From: Thermodesulfobacteriota bacterium
Lineage (GTDB): Bacteria; Desulfobacterota; DSM-4660; Desulfatiglandales; Desulfatiglandaceae
DNA: 46,397 nucleotides
Direction of reading: 5' to 3'
NCBI GenBank assembly: GCA_028278625.1
Contig: JANQDY010000104.1
Location: 1 to 46,397 of the forward strand
Part shown: positions 1 through 7,625 of the stretch, one piece after another
How positions within the stretch are numbered: the first letter of the stretch is position 1
Layout: each line of letters opens with the position of its first letter
Notes under the pieces: model-generated
What the model saw: the letters and a program-made list of their open reading frames with translations, nothing else
Told to the model about the DNA's origin: nothing
Database searches by the model: none
Program-made: the position numbers and the translations under genes

Positions 1-160
1 ATACAACGGTAGCAAGGATTGCGATTTGCACCTTGACAAAGGATAGACAATAGCAAATCGGAAGGCCCAAAACCGACCCGAAGGTTCCAGGAGCAAAAGG
101 AATCTTTCCGATAAATCCACCGGATGAAATGAACAGAACCGCTCTGTCGCTCAACTGCAT
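1..160 (-). CDS. pgpA: Phosphatidylglycerophosphatase A, N-terminal part (runs off the left edge)
   Basis: From the ATG at 158-160 the minus-strand frame is open to the window edge, 53 codons. The N-terminus contains GGFIGKIPFAPGTFGS, which matches the conserved start of the PgpA family (a Gly-rich stretch, then the PxAPGTxGS core), followed by a hydrophobic stretch. PgpA removes the phosphate from phosphatidylglycerophosphate to give phosphatidylglycerol at the inner membrane. It lies 42 bases downstream of larC on the same strand, so the two are probably co-transcribed. No strong ribosome-binding site precedes the ATG. The catalytic residues lie beyond the window. Identification rests on the N-terminal signature only. 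Confidence 0.75.
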   Translation of the reverse strand, partial: MQLSDRAVLFISSGGFIGKIPFAPGTFGSVLGLPICYCLSFVKVQIAILATVV

Positions 161-202
161 GGCTCGTGTCTAATATTCGCCATATTTTTTGTCAAGGCTT
201 TG

Positions 203-712
203 TTATTCGACCTCCTTTGAGATTCTTTCATACACCGTTCGAAGGGGCAGATCCTTCTCCATGGCTATCCGTCTGCACACCTCATATTCCGGCACCACCC
301 GGACGCTGCCGTCCGGATTCTTGATCTTTTTGACCGCAACATCACCAAATGCGGTTTTAATTTCGACATGCTCACGGGATAAGATACTCCGGCCCGCATC
401 GTAATATCTGACCCCGATGGATGTTGTTTCCGTAAGAATACGATTGGTAATGGCCTCTTTTTGATCCTTATGGCATAACACCTGAATCATGGTACCGGGA
501 CGATTCTTTTTCATGAAAATTGGGATCCAGTATACATCCAGCGCACCGTCCGCGAATAACCGCTCCATCAGAAAACCGAAAACTTCCGGATTCATGTCAT
601 CGATGCAGGTTTCAACGATGAGTATGTGATCGTTTTGAACGCCTCGTTCGCTTTCCCCGGTTTTGCCGATCAGGATCCGAAGGAGGTTCGGGCGCTGTTC
701 GAGGTCGCGGGA
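203..712 (-). pseudogene. larC: LarC (nickel-pincer cofactor biosynthesis), C-terminal fragment
   Basis: The minus-strand frame reads continuously from about 712 to the TAA at 203-205, about 169 residues. It contains RPNLLRILIG, then VETCIDDMNPEVFGFLMERL and MKKNRPGTMIQVLC, which are hallmarks of the LarC/DUF111 C-terminal half. LarC inserts nickel into the pyridinium bis-thiocarboxylate cofactor used by lactate racemase-like enzymes. Full-length family members are near 400 residues, so more than half is missing. Upstream, the frame meets a stop at 713-715, inside sequence that encodes an HDOD protein on the other strand. An internal ATG at 595 could start a 130-residue product, but the nickel-handling N-terminal region would be absent. 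The pgpA neighbour suggests this side of the join is in its native place. Confidence 0.8.
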
Positions 713-1142
713 CTACTACCACGAAACGTTTATCGCGGGCCTGCTCCACGATGTGGGGAAGCTCTTTTTAATCACCGTTTTAGACGACATCCGTGCCTCC
801 GGAAGGATCTCTTCCCGCCCATCCCCCGAGCTGATCGGCGAGCTGATGGATACCATGCATGCAAAATACGGCCACGCACTGCTCAGAAACTGGAACCTGC
901 CCGATGCTTATTGTGAAATAGCCCTCAGGCATCATGACGAGGAGTGCGGAGATGAGGACATCCTGATGCTGCTGGTGAGACTGGGAAACCATGCCTGCCG
1001 GAAAATGGGCATCGGCTTAAAAGAAGACCCTTCTGTCATGCTTGCGGCCACGTTTGAGGCCCATTCCCTCGGCGTCTCGGAACTGGTCCTTGCGGAATTG
1101 GAAATCAAGCTGGAAGACTCCCTCAAGCTCTCAGCAATATGA
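711..1142 (+). pseudogene. HDOD-domain protein, C-terminal fragment
   Basis: From about 711 the plus-strand frame reads DYYHETFIAGLLHDVGKL, the central HD motif of HDOD proteins. It continues with an ALRHHDEE segment and ends at TGA 1140-1142, about 143 residues. HDOD proteins are signalling-output domains related to HD phosphohydrolases but usually without activity; they often sit near chemotaxis or two-component genes. The usual N-terminal half of the domain is absent because the bases left of 711 encode LarC on the opposite strand. A TTG at 663 keeps the frame open but would add only antisense LarC sequence. The next gene is cheR, so the original context was probably a signalling operon. 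Confidence 0.75.
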
Positions 1143-1197
1143 TTACCACTTTCGTGGAAAAATATCGTCTTCTCCGGACTTCCCCGTGGTTTTGCCC

Positions 1198-2016
1198 ATG
1201 GATGATACACAATTTCGCCAGCTCCTGGAATCCCTAGGGCTTTCGTGGAAAGGGTACCGCAAAGTCAGAAAGGGGGTAAAGAAACGTGTGGCCCGCCATA
1301 TGCGGAGACTGGGTTGCGCCAGCCTGCGGGAATACTTGCGATGGTTGGAACAAAGAGAGGCGGTCAGAAGGGAATGCGACCGGCTCATGGGTGTTTGCAT
1401 CAGCCGCTTTTTCCGTGACCTGCGGCTCTGGGAGATCCTGGAAAACCAGATACTTCCCCAATTGCTGGACACCCATGAAAAAAGGACCATCCATCAAGAC
1501 AGGATCAATGTGTGGTCCGCGGGGTGCGCCTGCGGGGAAGAGGTCTACAGCCTTAAGATCCTGTGGGAGCGTTTGGGTCGGTCCTGTCTCCACTCTCCCA
1601 TGCTGGGTGTGACGGCCACGGACCTGAACCCGCTATCGCTCAAAAGGGCGAAAGATGCCTATTATCCTCAGAGCAGCCTGAAGGAGGTTCCGGAGAATTT
1701 AAAGGCAACCTGTTTTCAAGCGGAACCCGGGAAAAAAGGGTTCAGGGTGAACCCAGCCCTTAAGGGAGGCATCAAGTGGCTGGAACACGATTTTTTCTCA
1801 GGGCCCCCTGGGCCTAGCTTTCATCTCATCTTCATCAGGAACAACCTGCTGACCTATTATCAGGACGAACGCGTGGAACCGGCCCTTCAAAAGATCACGG
1901 ATGCCCTTTCCCCTTGCGGCTACATGATCATAGGCTCCCATGAAGACCTCCCTTTTCAGGTTTCGGGGCTTAAACCACATCCTTCACTTTCTTATGCCTT
2001 TAGAAAGGAGGGTTAA
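1198..2016 (+). CDS. cheR: CheR-type protein-glutamate methyltransferase
   Basis: A 272-residue protein, the normal length for CheR. The N-terminal part is the helical CheR_N domain, with ISRFFRDLRLWE matching the conserved FFRD element. The SAM-binding domain has SAGCACGEEVYSL (motif I), ATDLNPLSL, and IFIRNNLLTYY in place of the usual IFCRNVLIYF. It would methylate glutamates of chemoreceptor-like proteins using S-adenosylmethionine in the cytoplasm. The ATG at 1198 was chosen because the CheR fold begins there; the frame is open further upstream but that stretch overlaps the HDOD gene. The gene starts 55 bases after the HDOD stop and ends 4 bases before the next gene. No receptor or CheB lies nearby, so the substrate is unknown. 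Confidence 0.85.
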   Translation: MDDTQFRQLLESLGLSWKGYRKVRKGVKKRVARHMRRLGCASLREYLRWLEQREAVRRECDRLMGVCISRFFRDLRLWEILENQILPQLLDTHEKRTIHQDRINVWSAGCACGEEVYSLKILWERLGRSCLHSPMLGVTATDLNPLSLKRAKDAYYPQSSLKEVPENLKATCFQAEPGKKGFRVNPALKGGIKWLEHDFFSGPPGPSFHLIFIRNNLLTYYQDERVEPALQKITDALSPCGYMIIGSHEDLPFQVSGLKPHPSLSYAFRKEG

Positions 2017-2020
2017 TCCA

Positions 2021-3127
2021 ATGGGAACCTGTCGTTACTGCAGCAAAACATCGGCGGTTATCTCCCAGACCATCGGTTTTTGCGCCGATTGCATCCGGGA
2101 GAACTTTGAGGCGGTTTGGCCGGAGATCTGCAAAGTGCATGAGGAAAGCCGCCGGGCCTACAATCTGCCTGTGCGGCCGCCCCGGGCCCAGAAGGGGATG
2201 TCCTGCGTCCTGTGTGCCCAAGAGTGCCGGATCCCTGACGGGGGCACCGGCTACTGCGGCCTTCGAAAGGTGAGGGACGGCAGGCTCGTGGGAGGAAGAC
2301 CCCACGAAGGGAACCTCGCCTGGTATTATGATCCGCATCCCACAAACTGCGTGGGCGATTTTGTCTGTCCGGGTGGCACCGGGGCCGGGTACCCAAGATA
2401 CGCCCATGCCAGGGGTCCTGAGTATGGCCACAAAAACCTGGCGGTTTTCTATCATGCCTGCTCATTCAATTGCCTTTACTGCCAGAACTATCATTTCAAG
2501 GAAATGACCTTCAGTCCCACCGTATTTACCGCCAGGGAACTGGCAAATGCCGTGGGCAAGGATACCTCGTGTATCTGCTATTTTGGGGGGGATCCCACGC
2601 CCCAAATGCTGCATGCCCTAAAGGCCTCCAGACTGGCCAAAAAAAAGCGCGATGGGGGCATCCTCAGAATCTGCTGGGAGACCAATGGCGCCATGAAAGA
2701 CCCTTTCCTCCATGAGATGTCGGACATCTCCCTCCATTCCGGAGGATGCATCAAGTTCGACCTGAAGGCCTGGGACGAGGGCATCCACCTTGCCCTCTGC
2801 GGGGTCGGCAATGGCCAGACCCTTGAGAATTTCAAGAAACTGGCCAAAAGCGTCGGCGAGAGGCCCTTTCCACCGTTTCTCATCGCCAGCACCCTATTGG
2901 TGCCCGGATACGTGGACGAAAAAGAGGTGGCGGGCATTTCAAGGTTCCTGGCCGGGCTGAACCCTGATATCCCGTACCGCCTCCTGGCGTTCTACCCCCA
3001 TTTTCATCTGAAGGACCTTCCCACCACCTCCCTGGACCATGCCCATGCCTGCAGGGAAGCGGCCAAAAAGGAAGGCGTAAAAGAGGTCCATATGGGCAAT
3101 ATCCATCTCCTGGGCCGGGACTATTAG
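2021..3127 (+). CDS. Radical SAM protein, PflA/AmmeMemoRadiSam-like
   Basis: A 368-residue protein. An AAAGGAGGG ribosome-binding site at 2004-2012 fixes the ATG at 2021; an in-frame extension back to 1940 would overlap cheR and is rejected. The N-terminus holds a zinc-finger-like CRYC...CADC pair and a CVLCAQEC...CGLR stretch. The radical SAM motif is CSFNCLYC (CX3CX2C), which binds the [4Fe-4S] cluster that cleaves S-adenosylmethionine. CYFGGDPTPQ follows, as in pyruvate-formate-lyase-activating-enzyme relatives that have GGEP or GGDP. The combination of N-terminal cysteines and PflA-like core resembles the family annotated as AmmeMemoRadiSam-system enzymes. The substrate is not known, and no Memo or AmmeR partner is adjacent. 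Confidence 0.85.
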   Translation: MGTCRYCSKTSAVISQTIGFCADCIRENFEAVWPEICKVHEESRRAYNLPVRPPRAQKGMSCVLCAQECRIPDGGTGYCGLRKVRDGRLVGGRPHEGNLAWYYDPHPTNCVGDFVCPGGTGAGYPRYAHARGPEYGHKNLAVFYHACSFNCLYCQNYHFKEMTFSPTVFTARELANAVGKDTSCICYFGGDPTPQMLHALKASRLAKKKRDGGILRICWETNGAMKDPFLHEMSDISLHSGGCIKFDLKAWDEGIHLALCGVGNGQTLENFKKLAKSVGERPFPPFLIASTLLVPGYVDEKEVAGISRFLAGLNPDIPYRLLAFYPHFHLKDLPTTSLDHAHACREAAKKEGVKEVHMGNIHLLGRDY

Positions 3128-3151
3128 ACCCTTTTCAGATTATCCCCAAAG

Positions 3152-3265
3152 GCCGCGAGGGTTCGGGCCCTCATCTTCGGCCTTTTCGCCTCCACCCTCT
3201 TTACACTGGTGGTTGCGCCGGTGGTCTTCTATGCATTGCGGAAAAGCAGACAGTTCGGAGCGTAG
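3152..3265 (+). pseudogene. Remnant of the 3' end of an RND-transporter gene (copy 1)
   Basis: The plus frame ending at TAG 3263-3265 reads ALIFGLFASTLFTLVVAPVV followed by FYALRKSRQ. This is like the last transmembrane helix and tail of RND efflux pumps, whose C-termini commonly read GLxxSTLxTLxVxPVxY. Only about 37 codons remain and no start codon or upstream body is present, so it is a fragment. The frame happens to be continuous with the radical SAM gene through its TAG stop, which is taken as chance. A shorter, diverged copy lies at 4007-4063 beyond the toxin-antitoxin pair. Confidence 0.55.
3208..3253 (+). repeat. Imperfect 46-bp direct repeat, left copy
   Basis: By eye, 40 of 46 bases match the copy at 4015-4060. 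The shared core GTCTTCTATGCATTG is exact. The repeat coincides with the 3' end of the RND remnant. The two copies bracket the toxin-antitoxin genes at 3380-3984. Confidence 0.75.
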
Positions 3266-3315
3266 ATCGCTTGACACCGGTTTTTGCTGGATTGTGGAAG
3301 AAAGAAAGCTAAAGA

Positions 3316-3343
3316 TTGACAATCCCACTATGAGGCTGATAAA
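3316..3343 (+). promoter_or_regulatory. Candidate promoter of the first toxin-antitoxin pair
   Basis: TTGACA at 3316-3321, a 16-base spacer and GATAAA at 3338-3343 lie 37 bases before the antitoxin ATG. A second candidate is the perfect TATAAT at 3357-3362 with an extended TG at 3354-3355. Its start site would fall inside the AAGGAG ribosome-binding site at 3367-3372, so the upstream pair is preferred. Sequence inspection only. Confidence 0.4.
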
Positions 3344-3379
3344 TAGATAGGCGTGGTATAATTTTTAAGGAGATCAATC

Positions 3380-3634
3380 ATGGGATATTCCAAGATAAGC
3401 GTGACCATACCAGATCGAACCTGCAAGCAGATCAAAGAACTGGCAGCCATCAAACACATCAAATTGAGTCACCTGGTCGCTGAAGCCCTTTCAGAAAAAG
3501 TGCAAAAAATGAAAGAAGAAATGCTCCTGGAACAGATTAACGATGTTTTTGATGATCCGAATGTAAGAGCGGAGCAGATTCTCATGGCGGAAACCATTGC
3601 GGAAACGACCAATGTGGAAGAAATGCCATGGTAA
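3380..3634 (+). CDS. Antitoxin, ribbon-helix-helix type
   Basis: An 84-residue protein. Residues 5-15 (KISVTIPDRTC) look like the DNA-binding beta strand of ribbon-helix-helix (CopG/MetJ-type) proteins, followed by two helices (QIKELAAIKHIK, LSHLVAEALSEKVQ). The acidic C-terminus, rich in E and D and ending EEMPW, would be the toxin-binding tail. AAGGAG at 3367-3372 fixes the start. It overlaps the toxin gene by 7 bases (ATGGTAA), the usual arrangement for coupled antitoxin and toxin. It is expected to neutralise the toxin and repress its own promoter. Family assignment is from fold-like pattern and position. Confidence 0.75.
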   Translation: MGYSKISVTIPDRTCKQIKELAAIKHIKLSHLVAEALSEKVQKMKEEMLLEQINDVFDDPNVRAEQILMAETIAETTNVEEMPW

Positions 3635-3984
3635 AAGCAAGACAAGGGGATATTTGCTGGGTCATATTTGGTTCGCCGAAAGATTCCGGCCCATGCGGAA
3701 AAAGGCCGGCGGTTGTCGTTCAAAACGATTTGTTAAACAAAAGCAACATTCAAACGACGGTTGTCGCCTTAATCACATCTAACCGAAAGCTGGCAAAAGT
3801 ACCTGGAAATGTTATTCTGAAAAAGGGATCCGCCAATCTTCCGAAAACCAGCGTAGTGGTGGTCAGCCAAATGGCCACGGTGGATAAAGGCAGGCTTCTT
3901 GAAAAGATCGGAACGCTTACACATGAACTGCGGAAAGAAATAATTGAAGGATGCCGGTGGGTCATCAAAGCTGAAACCTTCTGA
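3628..3984 (+). CDS. mazF: MazF/PemK-family toxin (endoribonuclease)
   Basis: A 118-residue protein with the MazF/PemK signature near the start: RQGDICWVIFGSPKDSGPCG, then KRPAVVVQND and TTVVALIT. A later VVVVSQMATVDKGRL matches the second conserved block, with the typical terminal helix region (LTHELRKEIIEGC). MazF-type toxins cut mRNA at short sequence motifs in the cytoplasm and slow growth when the antitoxin is lost. The reading frame is intact and of normal family length, so it is probably functional. It overlaps the antitoxin gene. The second pair at 18412-18989 is a different subfamily, with an AbrB-type rather than a ribbon-helix-helix antitoxin. Confidence 0.85.
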   Translation: MVKARQGDICWVIFGSPKDSGPCGKRPAVVVQNDLLNKSNIQTTVVALITSNRKLAKVPGNVILKKGSANLPKTSVVVVSQMATVDKGRLLEKIGTLTHELRKEIIEGCRWVIKAETF

Positions 3985-4006
3985 TCTTTTCCGCGAAATC
4001 CGGATT

Positions 4007-4063
4007 CCGGCACCGGTGGTTTTGCCGGTAGTCTTCTATGCATTGGGGAAAAACAGACAATAG
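4007..4063 (+). pseudogene. Remnant of the 3' end of an RND-transporter gene (copy 2)
   Basis: The frame ending at TAG 4061-4063 reads PAPVVLPVVFYALGKNRQ, parallel to APVVFYALRKSRQ of the first remnant. Only 18 codons are recognisable; upstream sequence up to the toxin stop shows no further similarity. It ends 14 bases before the fumarase stop codon. Confidence 0.45.
4015..4060 (+). repeat. Imperfect 46-bp direct repeat, right copy
   Basis: Pairs with 3208-3253: six mismatches over 46 bases, including adjacent changes near the left end. Same orientation. The interval between the copies is occupied almost entirely by the toxin-antitoxin genes. Confidence 0.75.
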
Positions 4064-4077
4064 CTGCCCTTTGCTTC

Positions 4078-5469
4078 TCATTTCCCCGCAATCATATCAT
4101 CCAGAATCCGATCGATTCGGTCGTCGGGTAAGATCCCCATCTCTTTTGCCGTCTCCCTGACGGTCTTACCCGTCCCATGGGCCTTTTTGGCAACAGCGGC
4201 TGATTTGTCATATCCCATCTCCGGGACAAAAGCCGTGGCCAAAGAAAGGCTTTTTTCCAGATTAAAATTGCATTGCTCCCGGTTGGCGGATATGCCCTTT
4301 ACACATTTGTCGGCGAACAGTCGGGAGGATGCGGCGAGGAGCCGGACGGACTGTAGCAGATTGTAGACGATCAGGGGCATCATGACATTCAATTCAAAGT
4401 TGCCGGCTTGTCCCCCATGGGTGATGGCGGCATCGTTGCCCATGACCTGGCCGGCCACCTGGAGAATCACTTCCGGGACAACCGGATTCACTTTGCCCGG
4501 CATGATGGAAGATCCCGGTTGTAGATCCGGAAGTGTGATTTCTCCCAGACCGCATCTGGGCCCTGAAGAGAGCCATCGAATATCATTGGCGATTTTGGTC
4601 AAACCGACGGCGTATGTCTTAAGCGCACCACTTAATTCCACCGCGGTGTCCTTTGCTGCCTGGGCTTCAAAGTGATTCTTGGCTTCCCTGAAAGGATATC
4701 CGGTCTCTCGGTAGATCCCTGAAATGACTTTTTGGGCAAAACCGGGATAGGCGTTGATTCCCGTACCCACGGCGGTTCCTCCGAGAGGGAGTGCCGAGAG
4801 CCTTTTTTCAGTATCCTTGATTCTTGAGATACTGCTTTCCACCTGTGTTACATAGCCGCTGAATTCCTGACCAAGGCTCATGGGAACCGCATCCTGGAGA
4901 TGTGTCCTGGCGATCTTCCTGATCTCCATGAATTCCTCTGATTTTTCCCGAAGCCTCTTTCTCAGTGCCTCCATGGCCGGGACAAGATCCTCTTCCATTC
5001 CCATCATGGCGGCAATATGGATCGCTGATGGGATCACATCGTTGCTGGATTGACCCTTGTTCACATGATCGTTTGGGTGCACCGGGCGTTTGCCGCCCCG
5101 CTTCCCCGTGAGGATTTCATTGGCCCGGCCTGCGATCATCTCATTGATGTTCATGTTGGTGGATGTCCCTGAGCCCGTCTGGAAAACATCCACCACAAAT
5201 TGATCATCCAGCTTCCCCTGGATGACCTCATTTGACGCCTGGATCATGGCATCGGCCATGCCTTCCTCAAGGAGTCCCAGATCCCGATGAACCCTGGCCG
5301 CGTGCTTCTTTATCATTCCAAGGGCTTTATAAAAAAGACGGGGGAACCTGAGATCACTGACCGTGAAATTGTCCTTGGCCCTCTGGGTCTGGGCCCCGTA
5401 ATAGGCCGCTTCGGGCACCCGCACCGTTCCCATGGTGTCCTGTTCTTTCCTGAATTTCATATCCTGCAT
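4078..5469 (-). CDS. fumC: Class II fumarate hydratase
   Basis: A 463-residue protein, the usual length for class II fumarase. It interconverts fumarate and L-malate in the TCA cycle. The N-terminus has TMGTVRVPEAAYYGAQTQRA, the middle has TGSGTSTNMNINE, and the superfamily signature GSSIMPGKVNP is intact, with the catalytic serine in that loop. The class II enzyme has no iron-sulfur cluster, unlike the two-subunit class I fumarases common in anaerobes. The start at 5469 follows GAGGGG by 2 bases; the ATG at 5460 is the alternative. It lies 30 bases downstream of the aconitase gene on the same strand, so the two are likely one transcript. Confidence 0.95.
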   Translation of the reverse strand: MQDMKFRKEQDTMGTVRVPEAAYYGAQTQRAKDNFTVSDLRFPRLFYKALGMIKKHAARVHRDLGLLEEGMADAMIQASNEVIQGKLDDQFVVDVFQTGSGTSTNMNINEMIAGRANEILTGKRGGKRPVHPNDHVNKGQSSNDVIPSAIHIAAMMGMEEDLVPAMEALRKRLREKSEEFMEIRKIARTHLQDAVPMSLGQEFSGYVTQVESSISRIKDTEKRLSALPLGGTAVGTGINAYPGFAQKVISGIYRETGYPFREAKNHFEAQAAKDTAVELSGALKTYAVGLTKIANDIRWLSSGPRCGLGEITLPDLQPGSSIMPGKVNPVVPEVILQVAGQVMGNDAAITHGGQAGNFELNVMMPLIVYNLLQSVRLLAASSRLFADKCVKGISANREQCNFNLEKSLSLATAFVPEMGYDKSAAVAKKAHGTGKTVRETAKEMGILPDDRIDRILDDMIAGK

Positions 5470-5499
5470 TTCCCCTCTTAAAAACAGTGTTAAGAATGC

Positions 5500-7434
5500 T
5501 TATGCCATTATTTGGGAGCGGACAAAATTGAGACCGCCGCCTGCCAGGAGAAACCTGCGCTGGCGGTCAGATACGTCAAGGGTTGCCATGATCGGTTTTC
5601 CGTTTACCAGAACGGGAATATCCTTCTCCCCTTTCTCCATGAGATCCCGAATATTGGGCAGCAAGACCCTGTCGCCCGGGTTCATCCGGTCATAATCGCC
5701 GGGATTCTTGAATATGAGGGGTATGATGCCGAAATTGCACAAATTGGCCTTATGGATTCTTGCGAAGCTTTTGGCGATCTTTAAACGAACACCGAGATAC
5801 CGTGGGGCCATGGCCGCATGTTCACGGCTCGACCCCTGGCCGTAATTTTCGCCGCCCACCACCGCAAGGTTTCCTTTCCCTTTTTTGGTATGAAAATCCG
5901 GGTCAATGCGGTAAAACACATACTCGCTCAGGGCCTCGATATTTGACCGCAGGGGTAGAATCCTGCTCCCGGCGGGCATGATCCCGTCGGTTGTAATGTT
6001 ATCTCCCACTTTAATGCCCACAAAAGCTTCCAGCGTTTCTGGCAGCGCTTCCATCTCCGGCAGGGGCTTGATATTGGGGCCTCTGATGACTTCCCGGTCG
6101 CGCAGACCTTCCGAGGGACTGATAATACTTCCCTCATTTATTCGATATGTATCAGGGTCTTCTATTCTGGGGTATTCCATGTCCGCCGATAAATCCCTCG
6201 GATCCGTGATGACCCCTTTGATGGCCGCTGCCGCCGCTGTTTCAGGCGAGCAGAGATAGACTCTGTCATCTTTGGTCCCGGAACGTCCGGGAAAGTTGCG
6301 GGGAAATGTCCTGAGGCTCACCTGGCCGGTCCCGGGTGCCTGTCCCATCCCGATGCACCCGAGACAGCCGGATTCATGGATTCGCACACCCGCCATCAAG
6401 AGCAAGGATATTCCGCCGTTCATCCCGATATTCTCGAGGACCTGCTGGCTTCCCGGATTGATGTTGACATCCGTATCCGGATGTCTCCTTCGTCCCTCCA
6501 TGACTTTGGCCACGACCATGAGATCTCTGAAAGATGAATTCACACTGCTTCCGACGATCACCTGATCAACTTTGAGTCCCGCCACTTCCTTGACCGGGAC
6601 CACATTGCCCGGAGAAGAAGGGCATGCAATGAGGGGTTCAAGAGAGGACAGGTCGATTTCATCATATTCATCATATGCCGATCCCTCATCAGGAGAGCAT
6701 TCCGTCCAGACGGCTTCCCTCCCTTGGGCTTTTAAATATGACAGGGTGTTCTCATCGGAAGGAAACACCGTGCTCGTGGCCCCGAGTTCAGTGCCCATGT
6801 TGCCAATGGTTTCTCGATCCGTGGCGGACAAGGATTTGACGCCCGGACCGAAATACTCAATGACCTTGCCCACGCATCCCTTCACATCATAGCGTCGTAA
6901 CATCTCCAGGATGACATCCTTGGCACTTACCCAGTCGGGAAGGTTCCCCGTGAGGCTTACGCCAAAAACCCTTGGACAGGGAAAATGGTAGGGGGTCCCG
7001 GCCATGGCCATGGCCACGTCCAATCCACCGGCACCGATGCCCAGCATGGATACGCCCGCCGCTCCCGGCGTATGGCTGTCGGCTCCCAGAATGGTTTTGC
7101 CGGGAACGCCGAATCTCTCCATGTGCACCTGATGGGAAATACCATTGCCCGGTGGGCTGAAGTATATCCCGTATCTGGCGCAGGCGGTTTGGAGATACCG
7201 ATGATCGTCGGCGTTTTTATTGTCTCCCTGAAGGATATTGTGGTCCACATATTGCGCGGATAACGCCGTCCGGACCGACGCGAGCCTCAAAGCCTCAAAT
7301 TCGAGCATGGCCACTGTCCCGGTGGCATCCTGCAACAGGGTGTGGTCAATCCGAATGCCGATCTCTTCTCCCGGCACGAGACGGCCTTCAACGAGATGTG
7401 CTTCCAGAATCTTGTGAGTAAGATTTTTCGCCAT
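5500..7434 (-). CDS. acn: Aconitate hydratase, about 645-residue type
   Basis: A 644-residue protein of the aconitase/isopropylmalate isomerase superfamily. It isomerises citrate and isocitrate. Visible elements: DQ-like start with HTLLQDATGTVAMLEFEA, GADSHTPGAAGVSMLGIGAG, the iron-sulfur motif SGCLGCIGMG, and the swivel-domain loop NYGQGSSREHAA. Two of the three usual cluster cysteines are there (C-x2-C). The third, normally in GSCTNSS, is replaced: the sequence reads VGSSVNSSFRDL. GGGAGGAGGT at 7438-7447 fixes the ATG at 7434; the upstream in-frame ATG at 7449 lies in that ribosome-binding site. The gene is transcribed divergently from glutamate dehydrogenase and sits in front of fumC. Confidence 0.92.
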   Translation of the reverse strand: MAKNLTHKILEAHLVEGRLVPGEEIGIRIDHTLLQDATGTVAMLEFEALRLASVRTALSAQYVDHNILQGDNKNADDHRYLQTACARYGIYFSPPGNGISHQVHMERFGVPGKTILGADSHTPGAAGVSMLGIGAGGLDVAMAMAGTPYHFPCPRVFGVSLTGNLPDWVSAKDVILEMLRRYDVKGCVGKVIEYFGPGVKSLSATDRETIGNMGTELGATSTVFPSDENTLSYLKAQGREAVWTECSPDEGSAYDEYDEIDLSSLEPLIACPSSPGNVVPVKEVAGLKVDQVIVGSSVNSSFRDLMVVAKVMEGRRRHPDTDVNINPGSQQVLENIGMNGGISLLLMAGVRIHESGCLGCIGMGQAPGTGQVSLRTFPRNFPGRSGTKDDRVYLCSPETAAAAAIKGVITDPRDLSADMEYPRIEDPDTYRINEGSIISPSEGLRDREVIRGPNIKPLPEMEALPETLEAFVGIKVGDNITTDGIMPAGSRILPLRSNIEALSEYVFYRIDPDFHTKKGKGNLAVVGGENYGQGSSREHAAMAPRYLGVRLKIAKSFARIHKANLCNFGIIPLIFKNPGDYDRMNPGDRVLLPNIRDLMEKGEKDIPVLVNGKPIMATLDVSDRQRRFLLAGGGLNFVRSQIMA

Positions 7435-7543
7435 GTTACCTCCTCCCATGACTCACCATCCAGTTTTCAGCGGAATAGAATAGTGCCTGTCAATCGATAC
7501 GATATCAAATGGACCGAGTCTCGTAAAATCAATTTTTGATGCG

Positions 7544-7572
7544 TTGACAACCGGTTTTGCGTGGATTACAAA
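7544..7572 (+). promoter_or_regulatory. Promoter of glutamate dehydrogenase
   Basis: TTGACA at 7544-7549, a 17-base spacer and TACAAA at 7567-7572. The expected start site near 7579 gives a leader of about 47 bases to the ATG at 7626. This supports 7626 rather than the in-frame TTG at 7557, which would lie inside the promoter. Confidence 0.6.
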
Positions 7573-7625
7573 AAGTGATAAGGCAGGAAATCATAAAACC
7601 GAGTTTACATGGGGGTCGGCTGGTT

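Noticed and set aside
161..195. TTGACA at 190-195 as a pgpA promoter
   Set aside because: The possible -10 (TAGACA) is poor and would place the start site at the ATG.
3125..3265. TAG read-through joining the radical SAM protein to the RND-like tail
   Set aside because: The frames are continuous, but the tail is a transporter C-terminus unrelated to the enzyme, and no recoding element was seen.
7450..7540. Minus-strand TTGACA as aconitase promoter
   Set aside because: No acceptable -10 box at 15-19 bases.
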